Shown here piece after piece: positions 44,184-51,872 of a stretch of 64,000 nt of DNA. Position 1 is the stretch's first letter. Every line of letters begins with the position of its first letter. The notes beneath the pieces are model-generated. The model saw nothing but the letters and a program-made list of their open reading frames with translations, had not been told where the DNA came from and made no database searches. The stretch lies in the NCBI RefSeq assembly GCF_028748185.1, contig NZ_CP118164.1, forward strand, positions 806,001 to 870,000. Reading direction: 5' to 3'. Position numbers and translations under genes: made by a program. This DNA comes from Bremerella sp. P1. GTDB taxonomy: Bacteria; Planctomycetota; Planctomycetia; Pirellulales; Pirellulaceae.

Positions 44184-45434
44184 CTAAAAAACGAGGGGCT
44201 CACCGGTCAGTTGACGTTCTTCCTGGGTGAGCAGGTACATATCGTGTATCAGTTGGATGTCACAAGGCGTCTGGGTTACGTTACGCCGCTGGAACATTCT
44301 TTGTTGGGTCGAAATCATGACCTCCGGCGGCAGTTCGGTAACCTGACCGAACAGGCGGGCATAGTTCACGAAGCTCGGCACGTTGGTCGTGACGAATCCG
44401 TATAACATGCTGCAGACGCCAATTGTCTTACCGGTAAATATACCCGTATTGATGGCCGTCTTTGAGTAGTCCCCAAAAATCGATCCCACGAATTGCATTT
44501 TCGTGGCGACGCGGCCAAACGGATAGTCCATGTTGACTGTTCCGTAGGTATTCTTCAGGTCGCTGTTCGATGTCCCAGCGCCGAGGTTTATCCAGCTTCC
44601 CAAATAACTGTGTCCAAGGAAACCGTGGTGCTGCTTGTTGGAAAACGGTTCTATCACCGTTGCTTCTACTTCTCCGCCAATTTTGGTCGTATGTCCGAGC
44701 GAAACGGCATCTTTAATGGCCGAATGCTCGATCACTTTGACGTTCCGGCCCAAGTAGGCGGGCCCGCGTAAAAAGCAGAAGGGGCCAATACTTACGCCTT
44801 CTTCTACCACGATTGGGCCACTTGAGGCATCCACCGAAACGTTCTCGGCCAGGCTGATCTCGCCAGCAGCGTATAACCCATCTTGGACTTCGTGGTAATC
44901 GCCAGACCGTAGCCGGTATTCTAAGTTTTCGTGAATGATTTCTTCGTTAAACCGGACGACATCGTGGGCGTACTCGAACAGCTCGAACGTTTCGTCGCGG
45001 AGCGAAAGATCGGAACGGGAAGTCAGGGTATCGACGAAGGCCAGGAACTCGTCGTAAGTGCTGCTGGTGTTCGGGATACGCTGACCTGGCGGCAACAAGG
45101 CAGCGATGACTCGGCCGTCGTGAAGCACGATCCCTGGCTGCTTCGACTGAACCCAGCGAGTCAGCTTTTCCAGGATCTGTACGCGAGGCACAACACTGGC
45201 GCTCAGCAGCAGAGTCGGTTCACCTTCGGTCAGGGGTGTCTCGTGCAGCGGCGGGTAATACTGTGCCTGGAAAGCGGCGATATGATACCGCACCACGCCA
45301 CGGCAGGCATCGAACTTCTCGGCCAGCAGTTCAGCCAGGCGAAAACCACCGCACGTGATCCCATAGGCCGGTCGCGCAAGCACGATCGGATAGAGCTTGG
45401 AAACCAAACGGTCTTCAAAGAGGATGCAGTTCAT
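44184..45434 (-). CDS. GlmU-like sugar nucleotidyltransferase with left-handed helix
   Basis: 416 residues. The N-terminal part (MNCILFEDRLVSKLYPIVLARPAYGITCGG) is the pattern of the 'alternative GlmU' proteins found in Bacteroidetes and others. A left-handed beta-helix (about 195-330: IVVEEGVSIGPFCFLRGPAYLGRNVKVIEHSAIKD) follows. It probably makes a nucleotide sugar. Next in the operon is metF, with a gap of 10 bp. Confidence 0.8.
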   Translation of the reverse strand: MNCILFEDRLVSKLYPIVLARPAYGITCGGFRLAELLAEKFDACRGVVRYHIAAFQAQYYPPLHETPLTEGEPTLLLSASVVPRVQILEKLTRWVQSKQPGIVLHDGRVIAALLPPGQRIPNTSSTYDEFLAFVDTLTSRSDLSLRDETFELFEYAHDVVRFNEEIIHENLEYRLRSGDYHEVQDGLYAAGEISLAENVSVDASSGPIVVEEGVSIGPFCFLRGPAYLGRNVKVIEHSAIKDAVSLGHTTKIGGEVEATVIEPFSNKQHHGFLGHSYLGSWINLGAGTSNSDLKNTYGTVNMDYPFGRVATKMQFVGSIFGDYSKTAINTGIFTGKTIGVCSMLYGFVTTNVPSFVNYARLFGQVTELPPEVMISTQQRMFQRRNVTQTPCDIQLIHDMYLLTQEERQLTGEPLVF

Positions 45435-45799
45435 GCCTAGGCGGTGTCTTTCTCGGCTTCCTGCCGAACGACTGAAAATGTTACCGGTAATAACGAATTT
45501 AACACCACAATGTGGTTTAATCGTCTTTCAGGCAACACGTCTGCTGCCCTAAGGGTGCCCTGAAACGGTTTCGCACCCGATATTTTTGTAATCTTTGCTT
45601 ACAATTGTCTCCAAGACCGTTGTACCCGAACTTTTAATACTGCGATTCCCCCAGAAACACTGTTGCCCCGTCTCATTAAGCAACCTGTAACCTAAGATTT
45701 CCCAGCGGTTTTGGCATCCACATGATGGGACTTGCGCCAGGCAAACCTTTTTTTTGAGGTTTTGGACGCGTCCCCTGCAACTCCTTGTTTGACCGAACT
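45435..45799. other. Intergenic region before the diguanylate cyclase
   Basis: No gene seen. It includes a TTACCGGTAA palindrome at 45481-45490 and shared upstream DNA for the divergent GlmU-like operon. Confidence 0.5.
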
Positions 45800-46900
45800 A
45801 TGGCTGAGCTTTTGACTTTTGTTCTGGGTGACGTATTTGGCGTGGTGACCCTCGCCGTGGGAATCGCAATTGGTTTCTGGCTGGGAAGATTATGGTCCAA
45901 GTACATCCAACCTCAGCCCGAAGCCAAGCCCGAGGAGAAGTCGGCCGTCTATCGCGAACAGTTGGCCGGCATGATTCAGTTCACCAGTCATTTCACCGGC
46001 GATCTGAGTAAACATATCGAGCTTTTGGAGAATCTAGAGCAGAAGTTGGCCGAGCCCGGCAGTGAAGATCCGGAACTGGTCGACGACGGACCTTCGGCCA
46101 AGGCCGTGGAATTGATCGCCCAGATAACGGCAGCCAATCAAAAGCTAAAGCAACGTCTGGAATCGGCAGAAGCGACGCTCAAGACGCAATCCAAGGAATT
46201 GGTCGATACCCTGTCGGAAGCACGGACCGATGCCCTGACGCAATTGCTCAACCGCCGTGCATTCGACGAAGAACGCGAACGACGCTGGGCGCTGTGGCAG
46301 CGCAAGAAGCAACCGTTCAGCCTGTTGATTCTCGACATCGATCATTTCAAGAAGGTCAACGACACCTACGGGCACGATGCCGGCGACCTGGTCCTGCGTG
46401 AAGTTGCCGCTCGACTCAGTAGCGTCATGCGAAAGACCGACTACCTGGCGCGAATCGGCGGAGAAGAACTAGCCATCCTGATTCCCGAGTCAGACTGGCA
46501 CGCTGTTTCGACCGTCGCCAAGAAGATTCTCAACGTTATCCGCTCGTTGCCGGTTCAGTACGGCGAGAAGGCGATCGACGTCACAATCAGTTGCGGCGTG
46601 ATGCCGGTCATTCATGCCGACGGAATCGAACCGTTGACCAAAGGGGCCGACGAAGCACTCTACGCTGCCAAGGCAGCCGGTCGGAACTGTGGCTTTCTGA
46701 ACGATGGCGAATCTCTGATTCCGCTTGAAAACCACACCGTGGCACCCGCCAAGCAGGACGAAACGCCGGCGAACAATCAAACTGCCGGACCAGAAGACAA
46801 GTCGGAACCGACCGCACGAACTCAGGTCAGTGAACTTGATTCCGCAGCGAATGAACTTAAGAATCGACTGTTTCAGATTTCGCAAAGCATTTTGCCGTAA
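45800..46900 (+). CDS. Membrane-anchored diguanylate cyclase (GGDEF)
   Basis: 366 residues from the ATG at 45800. One N-terminal membrane helix (LLTFVLGDVFGVVTLAVGIAIGFWLG), a coiled segment, then a GGDEF domain (about 140-300) with DALTQLLNRRAF, LDIDHFKKVNDTYGHDAGD and the active-site GGEEL near residue 219. The RxxD inhibitory site (RKTD) lies 5 residues before it, so feedback by c-di-GMP is expected. Makes c-di-GMP; the EAL protein at 34953 would break it down. The C-terminal tail is polar. Confidence 0.92.
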   Translation: MAELLTFVLGDVFGVVTLAVGIAIGFWLGRLWSKYIQPQPEAKPEEKSAVYREQLAGMIQFTSHFTGDLSKHIELLENLEQKLAEPGSEDPELVDDGPSAKAVELIAQITAANQKLKQRLESAEATLKTQSKELVDTLSEARTDALTQLLNRRAFDEERERRWALWQRKKQPFSLLILDIDHFKKVNDTYGHDAGDLVLREVAARLSSVMRKTDYLARIGGEELAILIPESDWHAVSTVAKKILNVIRSLPVQYGEKAIDVTISCGVMPVIHADGIEPLTKGADEALYAAKAAGRNCGFLNDGESLIPLENHTVAPAKQDETPANNQTAGPEDKSEPTARTQVSELDSAANELKNRLFQISQSILP

Positions 46901-46924
46901 CGTAAGAGAAGGATCTTACGACGT

Positions 46925-47914
46925 ATGGACGCGCGACACCCTAAAGAACCCGCTCATCAGCCGAGTCGCTCGTTTGTTATCGGGGGACAGTACGTAGGGC
47001 CAGGCAATCGGCTCCGTCTGGAAATCCCCGTCGCCAGGCTTCCTACCGGCACCTACATCACGCTGCCGATCGAAGTCTTGCATGGCCCCGTGGAAGGACC
47101 GACCGCCTGGGTTTCCGCCGCTGTGCATGGTGACGAACTGAACGGCGTCGAAATCGCTCGCCTGCTTCTGGAACGGCTGAAACCGAGCAAGTTGATCGGA
47201 ACCTTGATCGTGGTGCCGATGGTCAATGGCTTCGGCGTGATCAATCAAAGCCGCTACTTGCCAGACCGTCGTGACTTGAACCGTTCGTTCCCCGGCTCTA
47301 AGAGTGGCTCGCTGGCGTCGCGTCTCGCTAAGTTGATGATGACCGAGGTGGTGCAGCGATGTCAGTACGGTATCGATCTGCATACCGGTTCCAACCTGCG
47401 TACGAATCTTCCACAGATCCGCGGCGACATGGACGACGAAGAAACGTACGAGTGTGCTCTAGCGTTCGGACCGCCAGCGATTGTGCACTCGGACCTTCGC
47501 GACGGTTCGCTGCGAGCTGCCGCCAATGCCAAGGGGATTAAGGTTCTGCTTTACGAAGCAGGCGAACCGAACCGATTCAATCACGACTCGATTCGCGTCG
47601 GCGTGAACGGCGTAATGCGCGTTCTTTCCTTTCTGAAGATGCTCAAATCGCCGGTCAAGCTTCCCAAGCGATCACCCAAGATGATCCGCGAGTCGACCTG
47701 GGTACGGGCCAAACGCAGCGGGATCGTGCGTCTATTGGTTGAACTGGGTGACGAGGTCGAAGCCGGTCAGCAGATCGGCATCATCGCCGACGTATTCGGC
47801 ACCGAACCCAAGTATCTGAAGGCCCCCTACGGCGGCCTGATCATTGGCCTCTCGAACAACCCGATCGCGCATCAGGGAGACGGTTTAGTTCATGTTGGGC
47901 GGTTGGGGTCCTAG
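46925..47914 (+). CDS. AstE/AspA-type zinc hydrolase (M14-like)
   Basis: 329 residues, ATG at 46925 with AGAAGGA upstream. Zinc-binding motif AAVHGDELNGVE, then LIVVPMVNGFGVINQSRYLPDRRDLNRSFPG and DLHTGSNLRTNLPQIRGD, the aspartoacylase/succinylglutamate desuccinylase set. It removes an acyl or amino-acid moiety from a small substrate. The last third (residues 235-329) is a lipoyl/biotinyl-like strand domain (SGIVRLLVELGDEVEAGQQIGIIADVFG), a feature of this subgroup. Confidence 0.85.
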   Translation: MDARHPKEPAHQPSRSFVIGGQYVGPGNRLRLEIPVARLPTGTYITLPIEVLHGPVEGPTAWVSAAVHGDELNGVEIARLLLERLKPSKLIGTLIVVPMVNGFGVINQSRYLPDRRDLNRSFPGSKSGSLASRLAKLMMTEVVQRCQYGIDLHTGSNLRTNLPQIRGDMDDEETYECALAFGPPAIVHSDLRDGSLRAAANAKGIKVLLYEAGEPNRFNHDSIRVGVNGVMRVLSFLKMLKSPVKLPKRSPKMIRESTWVRAKRSGIVRLLVELGDEVEAGQQIGIIADVFGTEPKYLKAPYGGLIIGLSNNPIAHQGDGLVHVGRLGS

Positions 47915-47916
47915 TT

Positions 47917-48320
47917 GGAAGTTTTCAGTGTTCAGTTTTCAGTAAGAGCCGGCGATGACATATCGTTCGTTTGAGGATTTAGAGGTCTGGAAACGCTCCT
48001 GTAAGCTTGCAGTTCTTGTCTACGAGTCCCTTCGAGATAGCCGCGACTTTGCATTAAAAGATCAGATGCAGCGTTCCGCTGTTTCAATCGCCTCGAATAT
48101 TGCCGAAGGCTCCGAGCGAGGAGGGAAGGATTTCAAACGGTTCCTTCGCGTTGCTCGCGGATCGAGCGCCGAGCTCCGAACCCAATGTTACATCGCTGGA
48201 AAGATCGGAACGATCACTCCTGAGCAAATGCAGAACTTGGTAGACGAACTTAAGCAGATTGCCAAAATGCTAACCGGCTTGGACCAATCTCTTACTGAAA
48301 ACTGAACACTGAAAACTTCC
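47917..48320. mobile_element. 404-bp element: four-helix-bundle gene between 32-bp inverted repeats
   Basis: Left end 47917-47948 and right end 48289-48320 are perfect 32-bp inverted repeats. Each contains three TTCAGT units (TTCAGTGTTCAGTTTTCAGT). The gene stop codon (48303-48305) lies inside the right repeat. It sits 3 bp after the AstE-like gene. No target-site duplication is visible. The element carries no transposase. Confidence 0.7.
47955..48305 (+). CDS. Four-helix-bundle protein (23S rRNA intervening-sequence/Avd-like family)
   Basis: 116 residues, ATG at 47955, entirely within the inverted-repeat element. FEDLEVWKRSCKLAVLVYE, DFALKDQMQRSAVSIASNIAEGSERGG, RFLRVARGSSAELRTQCYIAGKI and LVDELKQIAKMLTGL are the four helices of the family. 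Proteins of this fold are found in 23S rRNA insertions (S23) and as accessory proteins of diversity-generating retroelements (Avd). Here no reverse transcriptase or rRNA is nearby. The basic surface and the flanking repeats suggest DNA or RNA handling linked to the element's own ends. Confidence 0.85.
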   Translation: MTYRSFEDLEVWKRSCKLAVLVYESLRDSRDFALKDQMQRSAVSIASNIAEGSERGGKDFKRFLRVARGSSAELRTQCYIAGKIGTITPEQMQNLVDELKQIAKMLTGLDQSLTEN

Positions 48321-48331
48321 ATCTGGCAAAA

Positions 48332-48364
48332 CAAAAAAAACGACCCATCCGAAAATGGGTCGTT
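48332..48364 (-). terminator. Terminator of fliA
   Basis: On the minus strand ACGACCCAT / ATGGGTCGT around a 6-nt loop, followed by TTTTTTTTG, 32 bp after the fliA stop. Confidence 0.88.
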
Positions 48365-48395
48365 TGTCGCTTGACGGTTCTATCTCGCGGGAACG

Positions 48396-49184
48396 CTAAA
48401 CGGTTCCGAACTCTGGCTTCCGCCGTCCGAGTTGGCTTTGCAGTCGCGAGACGATGCTGCTGTGCATCTGGCTGACGCGGCTTTCGCTCAGGTCGAGCGT
48501 GGCGCCGATTTCTTTCATGGTCAGCTCTTCGTAGTAGTAGAGAATGATGATCAGACGCTCGTTGCGATTGAGCCCCTTGGTCACCAGACGCATCAGGTCA
48601 TTCTTTTGAATGCGACGCGTAGGGTCTTCACCCTTTTTGTCTTCCAGAATATCGATCTCGCGGACGTCTTTATAGCTGTCCGTTTCGTACCACTTCTTGT
48701 TGAGGCTGATGAGCCCGACGGCGTTGGCGTCGGAGACCATCTTTTCGAGATCTTTGAGCGGCATCTGCATATGGTCTGCCAGCTCTTGGTGGGTGGGTGC
48801 TCGTCCGAACTTGGCTTCCAATTGCTTGGTAGCTTCATTCAACTTGCTCGCTTTCGAGCGAACCAGACGCGGTACCCAGTCCATGGTTCGCAGTTCGTCG
48901 AGCATTGCACCGCGAATACGCGGGACGCAATACGTTTCGAACTTCACGCCTCGGCTCATGTCGAACGCGTCAATTGCGTCCATCAAGCCAAAGACGCCTG
49001 CCGAGATCAGGTCGTCGAGTTCGACCCCTTCTGGCAGTCGAGCCCAGATCCGTTCGCCGTTGTATTTCACCAGCGGCAAATAGCGTTCAACAAGTTGGTT
49101 TCGTAGTTCTTTCCGCGACGGGTCTTCTTTGTAGGCTTCCCACAAATGAGACACGTCTTCCCTGGTCGCGGTCGTCGTTGCCAT
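48396..49184 (-). CDS. fliA: Flagellar sigma factor FliA (sigma-28)
   Basis: 262 residues from the ATG at 49184 (GGAGGAACGC upstream). Region 2 shows LVKYNGERIWARLPEGVELDDLISAGVFGLMDAIDAFDMSRGVKFETYCVPRIRGAMLDELR; region 4 shows ERLIIILYYYEELTMKEIGATLDLSESRVSQMHS. Directs late flagellar promoters. It is the last gene of the flhA-flhF-flhG cluster and has its own terminator. Its likely anti-sigma FlgM is at 14960. Confidence 0.93.
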   Translation of the reverse strand: MATTTATREDVSHLWEAYKEDPSRKELRNQLVERYLPLVKYNGERIWARLPEGVELDDLISAGVFGLMDAIDAFDMSRGVKFETYCVPRIRGAMLDELRTMDWVPRLVRSKASKLNEATKQLEAKFGRAPTHQELADHMQMPLKDLEKMVSDANAVGLISLNKKWYETDSYKDVREIDILEDKKGEDPTRRIQKNDLMRLVTKGLNRNERLIIILYYYEELTMKEIGATLDLSESRVSQMHSSIVSRLQSQLGRRKPEFGTV

Positions 49185-49379
49185 GCGTTCCTCCGTGAAT
49201 CGCCCATCTTGAGCTAACACGCATTTTCTTATGAAATCGACGGGCCTGAATCCTTCAGGCCACTTCCCCGTTGTTGGCAAAATGCCACTTCGGAAAGGGA
49301 ATCGATCAGGTGATCCAATCTCGCGTTAGGGACTCGGAGATTCCCGGGGAGGAATATCTTTGTCTGCCTATGTCGCGGG

Positions 49380-49643
49380 TTACGCGGTTTTGGGAGCCTT
49401 GGAGTCGGCGAGCTTGTCGCCTTGTTCCAGTGCTTCCAACTCCGCATTGATTCGCTGCCGCACCGATTCGTCCACAATGCGGGCTGCAGCATTTCCTATC
49501 AGCCATCCGATCGCCGCGAACAGAAACATTGCTCCGATCGCTGCGATAAGAATCGATTCGATCCCGCCCGACATGACCAATCCCCGTGCAGTCACGGTGA
49601 CCAGTGCCGTCGTAGCCAAGATTCCCGCGTAGTCGCGTCCCAT
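49380..49643 (-). CDS. Small membrane protein between flhG and fliA
   Basis: 87 residues from the ATG at 49643 (weak GGGA before it); a frame start at 49685 is also possible. Two hydrophobic segments (ILATTALVTVTARGLVMSGG; SILIAAIGAMFLFAAIGWLIG) and a helical, charged tail (ESVRQRINAELEALEQGDK). The location in the flagellar cluster suggests a motility or regulatory function. No family recognised. Confidence 0.6.
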   Translation of the reverse strand: MGRDYAGILATTALVTVTARGLVMSGGIESILIAAIGAMFLFAAIGWLIGNAAARIVDESVRQRINAELEALEQGDKLADSKAPKTA

Positions 49644-49823
49644 CGATTCCCGATTGGTTGAATTGTATCGATCCGCAAACCTCATTCGTCACATGCGCAT
49701 GTGACGCTTTCTCGTTCAATCGACGCTCCAAAAACGAGAATTGAAGTAATTTTGCGGATATCATTTGTTTTGCTTGAAAAACTTGTCGCCAGTTCTGAAG
49801 TGATTGCATCGATAGCATCATCG

Positions 49824-50693
49824 TTAAGCGGCCCTCTTCGAAGATGGCGATTGGGAAAGGCTTAACGACATGCGCACCAGGCGATCAGCAATCCTCTGAA
49901 GCGACTTGCTGGCTGTATGATCGGCGTACCGCTGGATGAACGGTTCGGCTGCGCGTGAGGCAGCGCCGATCTCGGAGGCCATCTCGATGTGGCCAACCGA
50001 TTCAATTGCCAGGTTCAAAAACTTACCGGCGGTTGCATCCATACCGGCGATTAGATCGAGATGTCCCGAATCGCTCGAGGCGCGATTCATGACGACATGA
50101 GTGACTTTTCTCGGCGAGTAGCTATGCAGCGATCGTACTCGCTCGTAGCCGGCCGTGATGGCATCTGCCTTGGGATTCAGTATGACCAGGAACAGCTGGG
50201 CCATTCGCCACAGTTCGCCGGCCAGGGGACTCAATTCATTGCCGGCATCGATCAGCACGATGTCCGCATGACGTCCCAGTCCCATGAGTTGTTCGATTAA
50301 GCGGTCGACAGCTGCCACCGGCCACTGCCCTGCCCCGCTGCTTTGATCTGTTGGAAGCAATAGCGACGCGGCCAAACCAGGCACCAGGTATTCGTGCAGG
50401 TCGAGCCGTCCAGTCAGCAGTTCATCGATGCCGACTTTGGGTGTGCGACCGGTTAACTGGGCGAGCCCTGCGTTGCTCGGATTCAAATCGATCGTGGCAA
50501 CGCGATGCCCGGCCAATCCCATCGCACAGGCCAGGTTATGGCAAACGGTCGTTGTCCCTACTCCGCTACTACCACCGAACAGCACGAAGGTTTTCGCTTT
50601 CGCGAACGCCGGTGTGCCGCCGATCATGGCGCGTTTAGCAAGCATTCGCAGAAGCGTAGCTTGATCACGGGGAAAAGAAGGTTCAAACGACAT
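49824..50693 (-). CDS. flhG: FlhG-like MinD-family ATPase with a changed P-loop
   Basis: 289 residues. ParA/MinD fold: TFVLFGGSSGVGTTTVCHNLACAMGLAGHRVATIDLN, LTGRTPKVGIDEL, IVLIDAGNELSPLAG and VTHVVMNRASSD. FlhG normally sets flagellar number and works with FlhF. The P-loop reads GGSSGVGTTT with no lysine at either the signature or Walker position, so nucleotide binding may differ, as in some CpaE/TadZ-like proteins. Downstream of flhF by 39 bp. Confidence 0.85.
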   Translation of the reverse strand: MSFEPSFPRDQATLLRMLAKRAMIGGTPAFAKAKTFVLFGGSSGVGTTTVCHNLACAMGLAGHRVATIDLNPSNAGLAQLTGRTPKVGIDELLTGRLDLHEYLVPGLAASLLLPTDQSSGAGQWPVAAVDRLIEQLMGLGRHADIVLIDAGNELSPLAGELWRMAQLFLVILNPKADAITAGYERVRSLHSYSPRKVTHVVMNRASSDSGHLDLIAGMDATAGKFLNLAIESVGHIEMASEIGAASRAAEPFIQRYADHTASKSLQRIADRLVRMSLSLSQSPSSKRAA

Positions 50694-50732
50694 GATAGAT
50701 CAGAAATAGTCTCTACTAAGGTTGGTTGGTTT

Positions 50733-51860
50733 CTACAGGATGCGAGCGACCAAGTCTTCCGCTTCAGCAGCGGCAATGGCCTGGGGAACGTCCTGACCGT
50801 TGGTCACGTATGCCAGCGGAAGCTGGGGATCTTGCAGAAAACTCAATGTGTTACCCAACGAACCAACCTCATCAATCTTGGTTAATACCCAGCTGGAAGG
50901 ACCCACCGTGGTGAACTTTGCCACCGCCTCGGCCAGGCTCTTCGAACTGCTGGGGGCGGAAAGTACCAAATAGGTCTCATCAGGGGAAGCTGCTTTTATC
51001 AAAGATCTGAGTTGCTGTACTTGCACCTCATCGCGAGGGCTTCGACCAGCCGTATCAATGAAGATCTGCTCGCAGTCCGATAGCTCGTTGATAGCACTGC
51101 GTACTTCCATCGGAGTCGAAACGATCTTCATCGGAAGATCCATGATCTCGGCATAGGTTTGCAACTGGTCGACCGCGGCAATTCGGTAGGTATCGACCGT
51201 CACCAGGCCAACACGACGCTTGTGATCAAACTTGGCCCGTGCCGCCAGCTTGGCAATCGTGGTTGTTTTTCCGACGCCGGTTGGCCCAATCGCAGCCACA
51301 ACCCGGGGATATACACGCGGGTCATCAATGTCGCGGCCCACGTGAATCGACGCCGCCAGCTCGGTACGGATTGCTTGCAGCAGCAGTGCTTCTTCTTGCT
51401 GCGACGCTTCGGTATGCGTCGTCAGGACTTTCTCGCAGATCGAATCAGCCAGGAAGCCAGGCACTTCGGCTTCGACAAGTCGCTCGCGAATCCGCAATAG
51501 CGAAGGAGGCCAACCAGGACCGCTGCTGAAGAACGTTTGACTGAACGACATCGCTTCCAAGTCGATGCCGGCATCTTCTTGCTGTGTTATTTCTTCCGGA
51601 GAAGCAGCAACTTGCTCGGTTGGTTCCGGGGAAACGGCTTCCGCTTCGGGTTCTTCTTCCGGCTCTTGGATCTCAAAGCGACTTTTCAGGTTCGAGTCGG
51701 TCGAGGCCGCTAGTTCGATTTCCTTACCGCCGAGCAGTCCCTTCAGTCCACGCTGCGGAACTTCACGCGTATGGAGCAAAGCGGCATCAGGACCTAGCTC
51801 TTTGCGAACTAACTCTAACGCTTCGTGCATCGATTTGGCGCGGAATGAGCGAATGTTCAT
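50733..51860 (-). CDS. flhF: Flagellar biosynthesis GTPase FlhF
   Basis: 375 residues. SRP-type GTPase with GPTGVGKTTTIAKLAA near residue 190, VTVDTYRIAAVDQLQTYAEIM, FIDTAGRSPRD and TKIDEVGSLGNTLSF. The N-terminal part has MNIRSFRAKSMHEALELVRKELGPDAALLHTRE and an acidic linker. It places the flagellum at the cell pole. Starts 12 bp after flhA ends. Confidence 0.92.
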   Translation of the reverse strand: MNIRSFRAKSMHEALELVRKELGPDAALLHTREVPQRGLKGLLGGKEIELAASTDSNLKSRFEIQEPEEEPEAEAVSPEPTEQVAASPEEITQQEDAGIDLEAMSFSQTFFSSGPGWPPSLLRIRERLVEAEVPGFLADSICEKVLTTHTEASQQEEALLLQAIRTELAASIHVGRDIDDPRVYPRVVAAIGPTGVGKTTTIAKLAARAKFDHKRRVGLVTVDTYRIAAVDQLQTYAEIMDLPMKIVSTPMEVRSAINELSDCEQIFIDTAGRSPRDEVQVQQLRSLIKAASPDETYLVLSAPSSSKSLAEAVAKFTTVGPSSWVLTKIDEVGSLGNTLSFLQDPQLPLAYVTNGQDVPQAIAAAEAEDLVARIL

Positions 51861-51872
51861 GGTGGTTACTTG

